Origin: Cyanobacteriota bacterium
GTDB taxonomy: Bacteria; Cyanobacteriota; Cyanobacteriia; PCC-6307; Cyanobiaceae
NCBI GenBank assembly: GCA_026389335.1
Contig: JAPLIB010000001.1
Span: 1-49,808, forward strand
Length of the DNA stretch: 49,808 nucleotides
Direction of reading: 5' to 3'
Below are positions 35,499 to 46,238 of the stretch, piece by piece; position 1 is the first letter of the stretch, and every line of letters starts with the position of its first letter. The notes under the pieces are model-generated. The model was not told where the DNA came from. It made no database searches and saw nothing but the letters and a program-made list of their open reading frames with translations. Made by a program: the position numbers and the translations under genes.

Positions 35499-35728
35499 GG
35501 GGGCGGGTGAGGTAATGAAGGCTGCGGTCGGGAGAGCTGGCTCCCCGGACGCGTACACGCCGCACCGCACCGCCATCCTGAGACCCGACCCAAACCGCCA
35601 GGGGATGAGCCAGAAAGCTTCGTGAGGCCTGGGGCATTACGAACCGCCATGAAACCCCATTCGCCATCCCAGCACCAAGCCCTGATCAGAAGGCCAGCGC
35701 CGCACCGATCGCCGACCAGCCCAAGGCT

Positions 35729-36520
35729 TCAGATCGTCGCGCGCCCCCGGTCATATGCCGCCAACCCACAGCGCCCCGCCGCCTCTCGCCAGGCCTTATC
35801 GAAGCTTTCCCAGCGGAAGCTGCGCGGATCGCGACGGCTGTGGCTGCGATCCACCGCCTCGTGGGTGGTGACGCGGCTCATCGGGATGCCCCAGGCCGCC
35901 TGCCAGAGCAGCACCTGCCCAGCCGCCAGCCGGTACTGCTCGGGGGTGTAGCCGGAGTGGGCGTCGCCATCGCCGCGGCCATCGGGCGGCGTTTCCAGGC
36001 TCAGATGCAGGGCCACATTGTTGAGCGCGCCCACCGACGTGGGCCGGATCCGCACCGTGAAATCCCCGAAGGCGGCCATGCCAGCGCCATAGGCGCGGCC
36101 GGTATCAGCCACGATTCGCAGCCGCTGGCCGGCCCGATCGATCAACAGGTGGTAACTGGCCTGGTCGTCGTCCCTGGGGTGGGGGGTGGCGAAGTGACGC
36201 ACCGTGTCGGCGGCGGTGAGCACGGTTTCATGCAACACGATCAGCTGGGGCCGGTGCGGCACCTCCCGGCCGAAGGCATCACGGGCCTGGCGCTGGCCGA
36301 AGTTGCTGGGATCGGCGGGGCGAGCCAGCTCGGGAGGCAATCGCAACGCCGTGGCGCAAGCGGCCAGCCTGGCTGCGGGCAGGGGTTTCAGGCCGGCATC
36401 AGCCAGGGTCTGCACCGGGAAGGGAGCCTTGGCGGCCCTGGGTCCGCAGGCGCTCAGCAGCAGGAGCAGGGATACCAGGGGCAGCAGGCTTCGGCCCGGA
36501 CCGCCCAGCCGGGACTGCAC
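35729..36520 (-). CDS. N-acetylmuramoyl-L-alanine amidase (Amidase_2), lipoprotein
   Basis: A lipoprotein signal (LLPLVSLLLLLSACG) precedes an Amidase_2 domain. Zinc-ligand histidines are visible in LIVLHETV and in VTTHEAVDRSHSRRDP, with SYHLLIDRAGQ and GNVALHL-like strands between, as in AmpD/AmiD amidases that cut the lactyl-amide bond of peptidoglycan. The start is uncertain; the GTG at 36518-36520 gives a suitable n-region, while the frame stays open to 36736. A lipid-anchored amidase of this sort would act on the periplasmic side in wall recycling. Confidence 0.8.
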   Translation of the reverse strand: MQSRLGGPGRSLLPLVSLLLLLSACGPRAAKAPFPVQTLADAGLKPLPAARLAACATALRLPPELARPADPSNFGQRQARDAFGREVPHRPQLIVLHETVLTAADTVRHFATPHPRDDDQASYHLLIDRAGQRLRIVADTGRAYGAGMAAFGDFTVRIRPTSVGALNNVALHLSLETPPDGRGDGDAHSGYTPEQYRLAAGQVLLWQAAWGIPMSRVTTHEAVDRSHSRRDPRSFRWESFDKAWREAAGRCGLAAYDRGRATI

Positions 36521-37048
36521 CTGGGTGGCGCCGGGCTGCCGCTTGGCGGCGGCAGCGCCTACCAGGCTTGCGTGGGGCTCTGACTGGACGCTCAAGCGGG
36601 GCGACCGGGGCAACAGAAGCCAAGTCTGCCGATCGACAGGGAACCCGACAGGAACAGCAGCGAAGCCGCTCACGTACCAGGTCCAGCCAAACCCGGGAAC
36701 GGCCCTGGGCCATGGGGCCAGCGGAGGCCATGGCATGGTGCCAACCGAGTGCGCAACAGACAGGTTGCCCCCATCACTGCCTCCGGACCAGCGTCCCCAG
36801 GGCCGCCTGCATGCCGCCTGGAGGCGCCACTACGGCCGGTTGCCGCAACCCATCCGGCGCCCAGCGCTCCTGCTGACCGCGCTTGCCAGCAACCGTTCTT
36901 GCCAGAAACCACGCGTGCCAAAGGCCAAGCTTGTCCAAGCCACGGTGGCCAGACCCCAGCAGGCCCGAGAGCTTGACGGCCTCCACACAGAGCGACAGCG
37001 ACTCCAACCGCACTGAGGCCGATCTCGCCGCCCGTCTGGCCGCCCGAT
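36521..37048. other. Intergenic region without recognised gene
   Basis: This lies between the amidase and the DUF1543 gene, both on the minus strand. The first part may belong to a longer amidase N-terminus. Several frames are open because of the high GC, but none shows a family motif or ribosome binding site. Confidence 0.5.
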
Positions 37049-37798
37049 TCAGATCGGTCGGTAGCCATACCAGTCCGGGACAAGGGGCTGCCGGCAGCCA
37101 TCGGGGACGAGATGCAGCCAGAGCCGAGGCTCTTCCTCCAGGGCCAGGCAGGTCTGAACCGCCAGACAGTCATCCAGGTCCGGGCCAGGCGGCGTCGACC
37201 GCTCCACTGGGGGCTGATCCAGCTGCGCCCCATCCCCCAGCCGCACCTTCGCCAGCGGCCCATCCAACAGCCAGCGCTCAGGGCTCACCAGGCCCGCCTC
37301 GACCCCGTGCAGATCATCCTTGTGGCGCTGCAGGGCCCCCGGCAACAACTGGCGGCGGGCGGCGGCCTTGGCCGCCTGGGGGCTGGCGGCCACGAACAGG
37401 CCGAAGGCGTGCTGTTCGGCCAGTTGGCCGGGGTCATAGCCGCCCATGTTCACAAACCACAACCGCTCAGGCCCCGTGAACGGTTGCGATCGCAGCTCCA
37501 CCCGGTAGCCATCCACGAACTGAACCCGCATCCAACTGTCGAGATGCAGCCCCCGCCGCGCTCCGAACCACTGGCGCCGCAACGCCGGCAGGGTGTCCTC
37601 GATCGTGGTGCCCACCACGAAGCGCACGTCATGCAGCTCGATGTGGGCCTTGGCGACCCGGCCTCCCAGTACCACCAGAAACAGGCTGGGGGCCAAGGTT
37701 TGCTCGAACCGGGGCGGAGTCTCCGGGCTGGGTAGAACTGCCGGGCTGGGCAACATCGCCTGGCTGGGCGTTGACTCCGGTGCGGGCGGTCGCTCCAT
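37049..37798 (-). CDS. DUF1543 domain-containing protein
   Basis: The 249-residue product contains one clear DUF1543 unit (APSLFLVVLGGRVAKAHIELHDVRFVVG, then RQWFGARRGLHLDSW) and a second, weaker one further on (WFVNMGGYDPGQLAEQHAFGLFVA). DUF1543 proteins are found in diverse bacteria and have no assigned function. The start is the ATG at 37796-37798; the first ~28 residues hold a Leu-Pro-Ser-Pro repeat and are not conserved. The frame continues upstream over the rlmH gene as a shadow. Confidence 0.82.
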   Translation of the reverse strand: MERPPAPESTPSQAMLPSPAVLPSPETPPRFEQTLAPSLFLVVLGGRVAKAHIELHDVRFVVGTTIEDTLPALRRQWFGARRGLHLDSWMRVQFVDGYRVELRSQPFTGPERLWFVNMGGYDPGQLAEQHAFGLFVAASPQAAKAAARRQLLPGALQRHKDDLHGVEAGLVSPERWLLDGPLAKVRLGDGAQLDQPPVERSTPPGPDLDDCLAVQTCLALEEEPRLWLHLVPDGCRQPLVPDWYGYRPI

Positions 37799-37897
37799 GC
37801 AGCCAGTCACGCCTTGGGGTGGCACGCCATCATCTCCGGCCTGTCCCACCCCCATTAGGGGACGATGGGCAGTGGCCCAGCTCACCCCCGACCCTGC

Positions 37898-38335
37898 GTG
37901 CTCAACCCCAGCCGGATCCGGGTGCTTGCGGTGGGCAAGGTGCGCAAGCGCTGGATTCAGGACGGCCTGGCCATGTATCTCAAGCGCCTGCCGGGCCTGA
38001 GCATCTGCGAACTCAAGGATTCCACGCCCCAACGGGAAGCCGAGGCAATCACAGCCCAGCTGCGCGCCGATGAGCAGCTGGTGGTGCTGAGCGAAGAGGG
38101 CGAACTGGTTGGTTCGGTGGCCTTCGCCGAGCGTCTGCAGGGCACGGGCTCGGATCGGCTGGCCTTCGTGATCGGTGGAGCCGATGGGCTCGATCCAGCC
38201 CTCAAGGCCCGCGCCAGCACTACTCTCAGCCTCTCGCCGCTGACCTTCCCCCACGAACTGGCCCGCCTGCTGCTGCTGGAACAGCTGTACCGAGCCCTAA
38301 CGATTCAGCAGGGGGGGGCGTACCACCGCTCCTGA
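37898..38335 (+). CDS. rlmH: 23S rRNA (pseudouridine1915-N3)-methyltransferase RlmH
   Basis: RlmH is a small SPOUT methyltransferase that modifies pseudouridine 1915 of 23S rRNA in assembled ribosomes. The 145-residue product shows [25 protein letters not shown] at the N-terminus, the SAM-knot [10 protein letters not shown] and the C-terminal [21 protein letters not shown] motif. Start: GTG at 37898, close to where homology begins; an in-frame start at 37865 exists but adds unrelated residues. It lies back-to-back with the DUF1543 gene, 99 bp apart. Confidence 0.95.
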   Translation: MLNPSRIRVLAVGKVRKRWIQDGLAMYLKRLPGLSICELKDSTPQREAEAITAQLRADEQLVVLSEEGELVGSVAFAERLQGTGSDRLAFVIGGADGLDPALKARASTTLSLSPLTFPHELARLLLLEQLYRALTIQQGGAYHRS

Positions 38336-38397
38336 GCCACTGCTCCTGAGCCAGCGCCCCCAGCCGTTGCCAACCTGAGCCCAGCAGCAACCCGGCC

Positions 38398-39828
38398 ATG
38401 CCATCACCGATCGACGTGCTGATCGTGGGAGCGGGACTCTCGGGTCTGGTGGCTGCCCGCCGCCTGCTAGCAGAAGGCCTGACGGTGCGGGTGCTCGAAG
38501 CCCGCGAGCGCGTGGGCGGGCGCATGGTGAGTGCCACCACAGCGGACGGCAGCGTGGTGGATCTCGGCGGCCAGTGGGGTGGCGCCAGCCACCACCGCTT
38601 TGAGGCCCTGCTGAAGGAGCTGGGGATTGGGCGCTTCCCAAGCCACTACGGCGGCAAGGGGGTGTTCCACTGGCGCGGTCGCCGGCTGGAAGCGCCCCTG
38701 GCCCACCACTTTGCCGACAGCCTGCTGTTCTTCGAACCGCAGGCCCTTGATCTCCCGCCCGCGGAGCTGACCGCCACCAGCGCCCTGCAGCGGGCCTTCG
38801 CTGCCCTGGTGGCGCAGGTGGATCCCCGCCAGCCCTGGCGCACGCCTGATGCGGAGCGGCTGGACCGGCTGACGGTGGCCCAGTGGGCCGCGCAACACAC
38901 CAATCTGCCGTTGGCCCAGCTGCCGCTGGACTGGCTCTGTCGCCTGGGCGGCTCCGGCGGCTTTGAGCCCTGGGAAGCTTCGATCCTGCATCTGGCCTGG
39001 ACCCAGGCCGTGGCCCCGCAGGCGGAAACCCCCGAGGCCTGGCTGGTGCGCGGCGGCGCCGGGGCGGTGGCCCAGAGGCTCGCGGCCGAGCTGGCAGCCC
39101 AGGCCGGAGCCAGCCTGCAGCTGGGCCGCGCGGTGCACACCATCGCCCAGGACCACCAGGGCGTCTCCGTGGTGGAGAGGACCGGCCAGACCCATCGGGC
39201 CCGGGCCGCGATTGTGGCGGTACCGCCGCCGCAGCGGCTGGCAATCCAGTTCGATCCACCCCTGCCCCCAGCCCACCGGGCCCTACTGCAGCGCTCGCCC
39301 ATGGGCGCCATGACCAAGATCCTGGCTAGCTATGCCCGGCCCTTCTGGCGCGATCGCGGGCTCAACGGCCTCGGCATCGGCGATCGCCCAGCCCTGGAAC
39401 TCACCGCCGACAGCGGCCCACCGGAAGGCCAACCGGCGCTGATAGCCAGTTTCCTGGCGGGCGAGCGGGCCCTGAGCCTCGGCGCCCTGCCGGCCCCGCA
39501 ACGGCGCCAACTCATCCTCGACGACCTCGCGGCCTACTGGGGACCCGAAGCCGCCGAGCCGCTCGACCTGGTGGAACAGGACTGGAACGCCGAACCCTTC
39601 AGCGGCGGCGCCTTCACCAGCTTCCTCACCCCTGGCACCTGGACCAGCCATGCCCGCCTGGCGGCGAATCCCCAGGGTGGGCCAGCACCGGCGGACCACG
39701 GCCGGGTGCTCTGGGCCGGCACCGAGGTGTCGCCCCGCTGGCCGGGCTACTTCGAGGGGGCCATCGAGGCCGGGGAACGGGCCGCCAGCGGCATCGGTGC
39801 CACCCTGACGGCCAAGCCCCCACCGTGA
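38398..39828 (+). CDS. Flavin-containing monoamine oxidase family protein
   Basis: The 476-residue protein begins with the FAD-binding DVLIVGAGLSGLVAARRL and the GG doublet RERVGGRMVS. It closes with VLWAGTEVSPRWPGYFEGAIEAGERAA, the pattern of amine oxidases that contact the flavin from the C-terminus. It oxidises a primary or polyamine substrate that cannot be deduced; a lysine in the PMGAMTKI strand near residue 306 fits the conserved active-site Lys of the family. The ATG at 38398 is 62 bp after rlmH, so co-transcription is likely. Confidence 0.9.
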   Translation: MPSPIDVLIVGAGLSGLVAARRLLAEGLTVRVLEARERVGGRMVSATTADGSVVDLGGQWGGASHHRFEALLKELGIGRFPSHYGGKGVFHWRGRRLEAPLAHHFADSLLFFEPQALDLPPAELTATSALQRAFAALVAQVDPRQPWRTPDAERLDRLTVAQWAAQHTNLPLAQLPLDWLCRLGGSGGFEPWEASILHLAWTQAVAPQAETPEAWLVRGGAGAVAQRLAAELAAQAGASLQLGRAVHTIAQDHQGVSVVERTGQTHRARAAIVAVPPPQRLAIQFDPPLPPAHRALLQRSPMGAMTKILASYARPFWRDRGLNGLGIGDRPALELTADSGPPEGQPALIASFLAGERALSLGALPAPQRRQLILDDLAAYWGPEAAEPLDLVEQDWNAEPFSGGAFTSFLTPGTWTSHARLAANPQGGPAPADHGRVLWAGTEVSPRWPGYFEGAIEAGERAASGIGATLTAKPPP

Positions 39829-40411
39829 CCAGCCTGGGTGCGCTTGCCCGGAACAAGAACCGCGCACTCCACCCCCGGCAGCCGACGCTGGCCGCTGTCT
39901 TCCACCCAGCCACCGCTCAGGGTCGGCATTCCAGGTCCGTGGGGCGAGCGCGGGGCGAGATCGGAGCCGATCCATCCCGTGGCGAGCCCTCTCGCTCGCA
40001 ACCCCTGGTCCCTGGTACCGGGGGAGAGGGCCTCAAGGGTCGTATGGCGGCAAGCCGACGGGGGATACAGACCAGGGGGACGGCGCCGCATCGCTCGACA
40101 TCCGGCACTCCGCCTTCGCCATTCACCCCCTAGACGATGAGCCGAAGGCCAACCGCCGACGGGATCGCCGTGGGGGTGGATCGCTTCCGCAACCCCAGCA
40201 AAGCCGGCAAACCTGCCTGCAGCTCTACCGCGAGCGGGTCAGCGGCGACTGCCACCAGCTCACGGCCGAACAGGCCCGGCAGGTGATCGCCCCTCGCAGC
40301 CGCTGAGACATCCCCACCGAACCCATCGCCATCGAGGCAGCTGCAGCCAGCTGGCACTGGCAGGGGACACACCAAGCCGAGGCGCTAGCGATGCTCACGC
40401 CGGCCTGAGCC
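39829..40411. other. Intergenic region with possible degenerate reading frame
   Basis: No intact gene was recognised between the amine oxidase and sufS. One plus-strand frame (about 40040-40408) reads like protein, including IRHSAFAIHPLDDEP and DIPTEPIAIEAAAASWHW, but has an in-frame TGA at 40304-40306 and no start codon. It may be a decayed gene; no family was recognised. Confidence 0.4.
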
Positions 40412-41923
40412 TCAGCTGTGCTCCCGCAGAAAAGCGATCGTGCTCTGCAGCTCCTCGGCGAAGCGGTCGATCTCCTCCGGCGTGGTGGTGAAACCGAGGC
40501 TGGCGCGGGCCGTACCCGAGAGGCCGTAGTGGCGATGCAGGGGCTGGGTGCAGTGGTGGCCGCTGCGAATGCAGATACCAGCCGAATCCAGCAGGGCGGC
40601 GAGGTCGTTGGCGTGCAATCCCTCCACGTGGAAGGCCGCCAGGGCGGCGCGATCGGGCTGCTGCTCGGGAGTAGGGCCCAGGATCGTCAATCCCTCAATC
40701 GCCTGCAGCCTCGCAAACAGCTGGCGAGTGAGCTGCTGCTCCCAGGCGTGGATGCGATCCATGCCGATCGCCTGCAGGTAGTCGATGGCTGCACCCATGC
40801 CGATCGCCTCGCCGATGGCGGGCGTGCCGGCCTCGAACTTGTGGGGCAGATCGGCCCAGGTGCTGGTGTCGAGGCCCACGTCCTGGATCATCTCGCCGCC
40901 GCCCAGAAAAGGAGGCATGGCCTCCAGCAACGCCTCCCGGGCCCAGAGAAAGCCCATGCCGGTGGGACCGCAGAACTTATGGGAGGAGCCCACCAGGAAG
41001 TCGCAGCCCAGCTCGGCCACATTCACGCGCTGGTGGGGCAGGCTCTGGCAGGCATCCACCAGCAGCAGGGCCCCGGCGCCATGCACCAGCGGCGCCAGCT
41101 CGGCGATCGGATTGAGACAGCCGAGGGTGTTGCTCACCTGCACCAGGCTCACCAGCCGGGTGCGCTCGGTGAGCTTGCTGAGCCAGTCCTCCAGATCCAG
41201 TTCGCCGCTGTCGGTGAGGCCGGCGTGACGCAGCACGCAGCCGGTGCGAGCCGCCAGCAGTTGCCAGGGCACCAGATTGCTGTGGTGCTCCATCACCGTG
41301 AGCAGCACCTCATCGCCCGCCTGCAGATTGGTTTCGCCCCAGGTGCGGGCCACCAGGTTGATCGCCTCGCTGGCGTTGCGGGTGTAGACAATCTCACGGG
41401 AGCTTGAGGCTCCCACGAAGGTCGCCACCTTGTCGCGGGCGTGTTCGAAGCCCTCGGTGGCGCGGGCGCTGAGCTGGTGGGCGCCGCGATGGACATTGGC
41501 GTTGTCGTGGCCGTAATAGTGCTGCAGGGCCGCCAGCACCTGGCGCGGTTTCTGGCTGGTGGCGGCGTAGTCGAGATAGATCAGCGGCTGGCCCAGGCAG
41601 GCGATCTGGCTGAGCAACGGAAAATCGGGCCTGGTGAGGGCAGCCAGGTTGGTCGCTTTCGCGTTGGCGCCAGACAAGACGGAATCGGAATGGCTGGCCG
41701 GCTGCGCCACGGGGGAATCCGGGAGGTTTAGCTCTGAGCGATCTGGAGCGGACCGATTGGAATTCGCCTGGGGGGGGCCGGAAACACCGCAAGCGGACAC
41801 ATCGGCGGCCGCCGCCTGGGCCTTAGCTGGCCCCAGGGTTGCCGGCTCAGACAAACCGGTGGAAGCGCCGAAAACGCCATGGCTGGCGGCGGCGACGCCG
41901 GTGGAGTCGCGGGCGATTGTCAT
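40412..41923 (-). CDS. sufS: Cysteine desulfurase SufS with long N-terminal extension
   Basis: SufS is a PLP enzyme that takes sulfur from cysteine for Fe-S cluster assembly. The conserved body starts near residue 97 (LTRPDFPLLSQI...IYLDYAATSQKP). It has NVHRGAHQLSARAT, TVMEHHSNLVPW, the PLP lysine in VGSSHKFCGPTG and the active cysteine loop RSGHHCTQP. A stretch of ~95 Ala/Ser/Pro-rich residues precedes it and is not a family feature. The ATG at 41921-41923 overlaps the sufD stop by 4 bp, which favours the long form, though a TTG closer to the conserved body exists. It is last of ftrC-sufB-sufC-sufD-sufS. Confidence 0.95.
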   Translation of the reverse strand: MTIARDSTGVAAASHGVFGASTGLSEPATLGPAKAQAAAADVSACGVSGPPQANSNRSAPDRSELNLPDSPVAQPASHSDSVLSGANAKATNLAALTRPDFPLLSQIACLGQPLIYLDYAATSQKPRQVLAALQHYYGHDNANVHRGAHQLSARATEGFEHARDKVATFVGASSSREIVYTRNASEAINLVARTWGETNLQAGDEVLLTVMEHHSNLVPWQLLAARTGCVLRHAGLTDSGELDLEDWLSKLTERTRLVSLVQVSNTLGCLNPIAELAPLVHGAGALLLVDACQSLPHQRVNVAELGCDFLVGSSHKFCGPTGMGFLWAREALLEAMPPFLGGGEMIQDVGLDTSTWADLPHKFEAGTPAIGEAIGMGAAIDYLQAIGMDRIHAWEQQLTRQLFARLQAIEGLTILGPTPEQQPDRAALAAFHVEGLHANDLAALLDSAGICIRSGHHCTQPLHRHYGLSGTARASLGFTTTPEEIDRFAEELQSTIAFLREHS

Positions 41924-43260
41924 GGCGCCGGATCCTCGCCCATCAACAGTGCCAGAGGCTGCCAGAGCGCTGCCGGGGCGGGCAGTTCGGCCAGCACCTC
42001 TTCGCAGAAGCCGCGCAACAACAGGCGTGCGGCCTGATCAGCGCCGATCCCCCGGCTCTGCAGATAAAAGAGCTCGTTCTGCTGCAAACGGCTCACAGTG
42101 GCGCCGTGGGCGCATTTGACGTCATCGGCGACGATCTCGAGCTCCGGTTTGGTGTCGATACGGGCCCGATCCGAGAGCAGCAGGGAGCGGCTGAGCTGGG
42201 CCGCATCGGTGCGCTGGGCCTGGCGCGGCACGATCACCGCGCCGTTGAACACACTGCGGCCGGCGCCATCGGCCAGGGCTTTATGCACCTGATCGAGACG
42301 CCCATCCGGCCCAGAGAACAGCACCCGACTGTGGGTGTCGACCACCTGGCTGCCATCCACCCGTTGCAGGCCGCGCAGGCGGGTGGAGGCAGCTCCCGAA
42401 CGTTGCAGCACCAGCGGCTCGAGACGAGCCAGGCCCCAACCGGCAACCGCGGCGATCAGCTCCAGCTCACTGTCTGGATCCTGCACGGCGGCCAGATGGT
42501 GCAGCAGCACCGGCGCGGCACAGGCGGAGGTGGGCCGTTGGGCTACCGCGGGCTGGTGGGGGCTCTGGCCCTGGGCCAGCAGGCCATGGCGCAGGCGCGC
42601 ACCCCGACCGAGCCGGGCCTCGAGCACGACACTGGTGAGACTGGCCCCCCGGGCCCGATGCACCTCCAGCACCGCAAGGCTGGCCCCGGGGTCCAACACC
42701 AGCAGCAGCCTCAGGGCCTGCACCCCCGCCGCATCGCCGGTATCGCTCACCAGTTCAAGCAGGGTCGGGACAGGCTGGCTGACCCGCAGCGCCAGCACCT
42801 GGCCCGCCACCGCGCCATTGAGGCACACCGGCCAGGCGGCCGCAGCACCATTGGCGTCCAGGGCCTCGCCGAACAGCTCCTCAAGGGCCCCAGACTCAAG
42901 ACGTTCAAGCCCCTCAGGCAAGGCAACCCCCTGCAGCGGATCGCCGCTCCCAGCGAGCACTAGACGCAGCACGTTGGCCGGAGGGGCAGGCAGAGCAGCC
43001 TCTGCAGCGGCAGGCTGCCGCTGCAGAGGCTGGGCGGGTATCGCCGTGATCGCGCTGGCATCGGTGAAGCGCCAGGCCTCCTGCCGCCGGGAGGGCAGGG
43101 CTTCGCCGGCCAAAGCCTGGCGGCAGCGCTGCTGCTGGGTCGCCAGCAAAGAGTTGCCGGCCAACGCCGGCAGGGTGGCCAACAGATCAGCCAGCCAGGC
43201 CTCCCCGGGATTCGGCCTGGACTGCACGCGCAACTCACCAACGGGAATCGTCACCATCAC
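41920..43260 (-). CDS. sufD: Fe-S cluster assembly protein SufD
   Basis: SufD partners with SufB and SufC in the SufBC2D scaffold where clusters are built. The 446-residue product has the N-terminal [14 protein letters not shown] helix region and the right-handed beta-helix core. Its C-terminal motif [27 protein letters not shown] is shared with SufB and includes the HG pair of the SufB-SufD interface. The ATG at 43258-43260 overlaps the sufC stop by 4 bp. Confidence 0.96.
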   Translation of the reverse strand: MMVTIPVGELRVQSRPNPGEAWLADLLATLPALAGNSLLATQQQRCRQALAGEALPSRRQEAWRFTDASAITAIPAQPLQRQPAAAEAALPAPPANVLRLVLAGSGDPLQGVALPEGLERLESGALEELFGEALDANGAAAAWPVCLNGAVAGQVLALRVSQPVPTLLELVSDTGDAAGVQALRLLLVLDPGASLAVLEVHRARGASLTSVVLEARLGRGARLRHGLLAQGQSPHQPAVAQRPTSACAAPVLLHHLAAVQDPDSELELIAAVAGWGLARLEPLVLQRSGAASTRLRGLQRVDGSQVVDTHSRVLFSGPDGRLDQVHKALADGAGRSVFNGAVIVPRQAQRTDAAQLSRSLLLSDRARIDTKPELEIVADDVKCAHGATVSRLQQNELFYLQSRGIGADQAARLLLRGFCEEVLAELPAPAALWQPLALLMGEDPAP

Positions 43261-44099
43261 CCCACCTCCGCCGGGGTGCGGGACCCCTGGGCGGCGGCAA
43301 GCGCCTCCAGTTCGGCGGCCTCAAGCCGCTCGATCTCGACATCCACCCAGTCGTAGCCGCGCTCCTCCAACTCCAGGGCCAGCTCCTTGCCACCCGTGCG
43401 CAGGATCCGTCCGGCCGCCATCACGTGGACGTAATCGGGAGTGATCACATCCAGGAGGCGCTGGTAATGGGTGATCAGCAGGGTGGCGTTATCGGCGCTG
43501 GCCAGCTGGTTCACACCCCCAGCGACGATGCGAAGGGCATCGATGTCGAGCCCCGAATCGGTTTCGTCGAGAATCGCCACCAAAGGCTCCAGTAGAGCCA
43601 TCTGCAGAATTTCATTGCGCTTCTTCTCGCCGCCGGAGAAGCCCTCGTTGACGGAGCGCTCCAGAAAGGCGGGATCCATCTGCACCACCTGCAGACGCTC
43701 ACGCACCAGATCCTCAAAGGCAAAAGTGTCGAGTTCCTCCAGCCCCTGCTCCAGACGCCGGGCGTTGGTGGCCACCCGCAGAAACTCGAGATTGCTGACC
43801 CCGGGAATCTCAACGGGGTACTGAAAGCCCAGGAACAGGCCAATCCGGGCCCGTTGTTCCGGCTGCAGAGCCAACAGATCATCGCCCCGATAGAGCACGC
43901 TGCCACCAGTCACCCGGTAGGCCGGATGGCCCGCCAGCACCTTGGACAGGGTGCTCTTGCCGCTGCCATTGCGGCCCATCACCGCATGGATTTCACCGGC
44001 GCGGAGGGTTAAGTTGACACCCTTGAGGATCGGCTGCTCCTCGACGCTGGCGCGCAGATCACAGATCTCGAGCAGTACGGGAGCGTCAGGACGGATCAC
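43257..44099 (-). CDS. sufC: Fe-S cluster assembly ATPase SufC
   Basis: SufC is the ABC-type ATPase of the SufBC2D complex. The 280-residue product contains Walker [10 protein letters not shown], the signature [12 protein letters not shown] and Walker [15 protein letters not shown], with the typical SufC text [12 protein letters not shown] between them; it is not attached to any membrane domain. The frame start at 44099 adds a few residues to the usual N-terminus ([21 protein letters not shown]). sufB ends 69 bp upstream. Confidence 0.96.
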   Translation of the reverse strand: MIRPDAPVLLEICDLRASVEEQPILKGVNLTLRAGEIHAVMGRNGSGKSTLSKVLAGHPAYRVTGGSVLYRGDDLLALQPEQRARIGLFLGFQYPVEIPGVSNLEFLRVATNARRLEQGLEELDTFAFEDLVRERLQVVQMDPAFLERSVNEGFSGGEKKRNEILQMALLEPLVAILDETDSGLDIDALRIVAGGVNQLASADNATLLITHYQRLLDVITPDYVHVMAAGRILRTGGKELALELEERGYDWVDVEIERLEAAELEALAAAQGSRTPAEVG

Positions 44100-44168
44100 A
44101 GAAAGGGAACAACAGGAGGAACGTTCAGGCAGCAGAGGCCGGGAGAGCGGCGATGGTCCAGTCAGGAT

Positions 44169-45611
<1,443 letters not shown>

Positions 45612-45626
45612 ATCGGTGCAACGGCG

Positions 45627-46028
45627 TCAGCCGGCGACAAGGGATTTAACATCTTCCAAGGAGATATTCTGACTATCACAGCGGAAGGGATTGTCTTCAG
45701 TGAGGAAGAGCATGCAATGGCACTCCTTGCGCTCCCGCATCGGAACACAGGGGCAATTCCAAAAGGCCTGGGCCACTTCGGCCTCCTTGTCCTCGTAGTG
45801 CCGGCACGGGCAGAGGGCCCCGCCGAGTTCATCCTTATGGCGGGCCAATCCCTCCAGAACCACAGCCGTGACACCGGGGTCGCTGCAGAAGTAAGTGCCG
45901 GTGCGCTTGGCGTAGGTTTCAGCGAATTTGCGGATCACTTCCAGGCTGTCAGCAGCCTTTGGGGCGGCTTCAAGTGGAGCCCCATCAACATGTGCGGCAG
46001 CAGAAGCGGAGTTGGCGGCGTCAGACAT
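45627..46028 (-). CDS. ftrC: Ferredoxin-thioredoxin reductase catalytic subunit
   Basis: The 133-residue product contains the seven cysteines of the FTR catalytic chain, in TYFCSDPGV, ALCPCRHY and NCPCVPMRERKECHCMLF. They form the [4Fe-4S] cluster and the adjacent redox disulfide that passes electrons from ferredoxin to thioredoxin in light regulation. The ATG at 46026-46028 is preferred; the frame is open further but runs through the SufR operator. The gene is first of the ftrC-sufBCDS unit, so an Fe-S enzyme is made with its cluster-assembly machine. Confidence 0.95.
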   Translation of the reverse strand: MSDAANSASAAAHVDGAPLEAAPKAADSLEVIRKFAETYAKRTGTYFCSDPGVTAVVLEGLARHKDELGGALCPCRHYEDKEAEVAQAFWNCPCVPMRERKECHCMLFLTEDNPFRCDSQNISLEDVKSLVAG

Positions 46029-46068
46029 GGAGGCAGCAGTGGCAGGTTGCTCGCACCGGAGACTAATA

Positions 46069-46088
46069 ACGAAACTTTGTTGTTTCGT
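46069..46088. promoter_or_regulatory. Probable SufR operator in the ftrC-suf / sufR divergent region
   Basis: A perfect inverted repeat, acgaaac - 6 nt - gtttcgt, lies between the two divergent units. The known SufR site of cyanobacteria is an inverted repeat with CAAC-N6-GTTG, so spacing and AAC/GTT half-sites agree. On the minus strand a TATTAG (46063-46068) follows immediately and could be the -10 of ftrC-suf, placing the operator where bound SufR would block RNA polymerase. Autoregulation of sufR is expected from the same site. Confidence 0.75.
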
Positions 46089-46238
46089 ATCGATCGAGCC
46101 TAGGGCACCGAAGCCACCCCTGGGTGCAAGCGGCCATTGTGCCTGCAGTCCGTCCAGGCTGCGGCGGCCTCCGCGTCCCGGCCTCCACTCGTCAGTGCCA
46201 GACCACACGTGGCATGGTGTGGGCAGCACGCAAGCACC

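Noticed and set aside
36883-37479. 198-codon plus-strand frame across the DUF1543 gene end
   Set aside because: Product is Pro/Gly/Arg-rich and antisense to a recognisable DUF1543 domain.
20600-39400. HIP1 palindromes (GCGATCGC) as a repeat system
   Set aside because: Only a few copies were noticed (for example near 20614, 37485 and 39378), about what is expected for such GC content, so no enrichment can be claimed.
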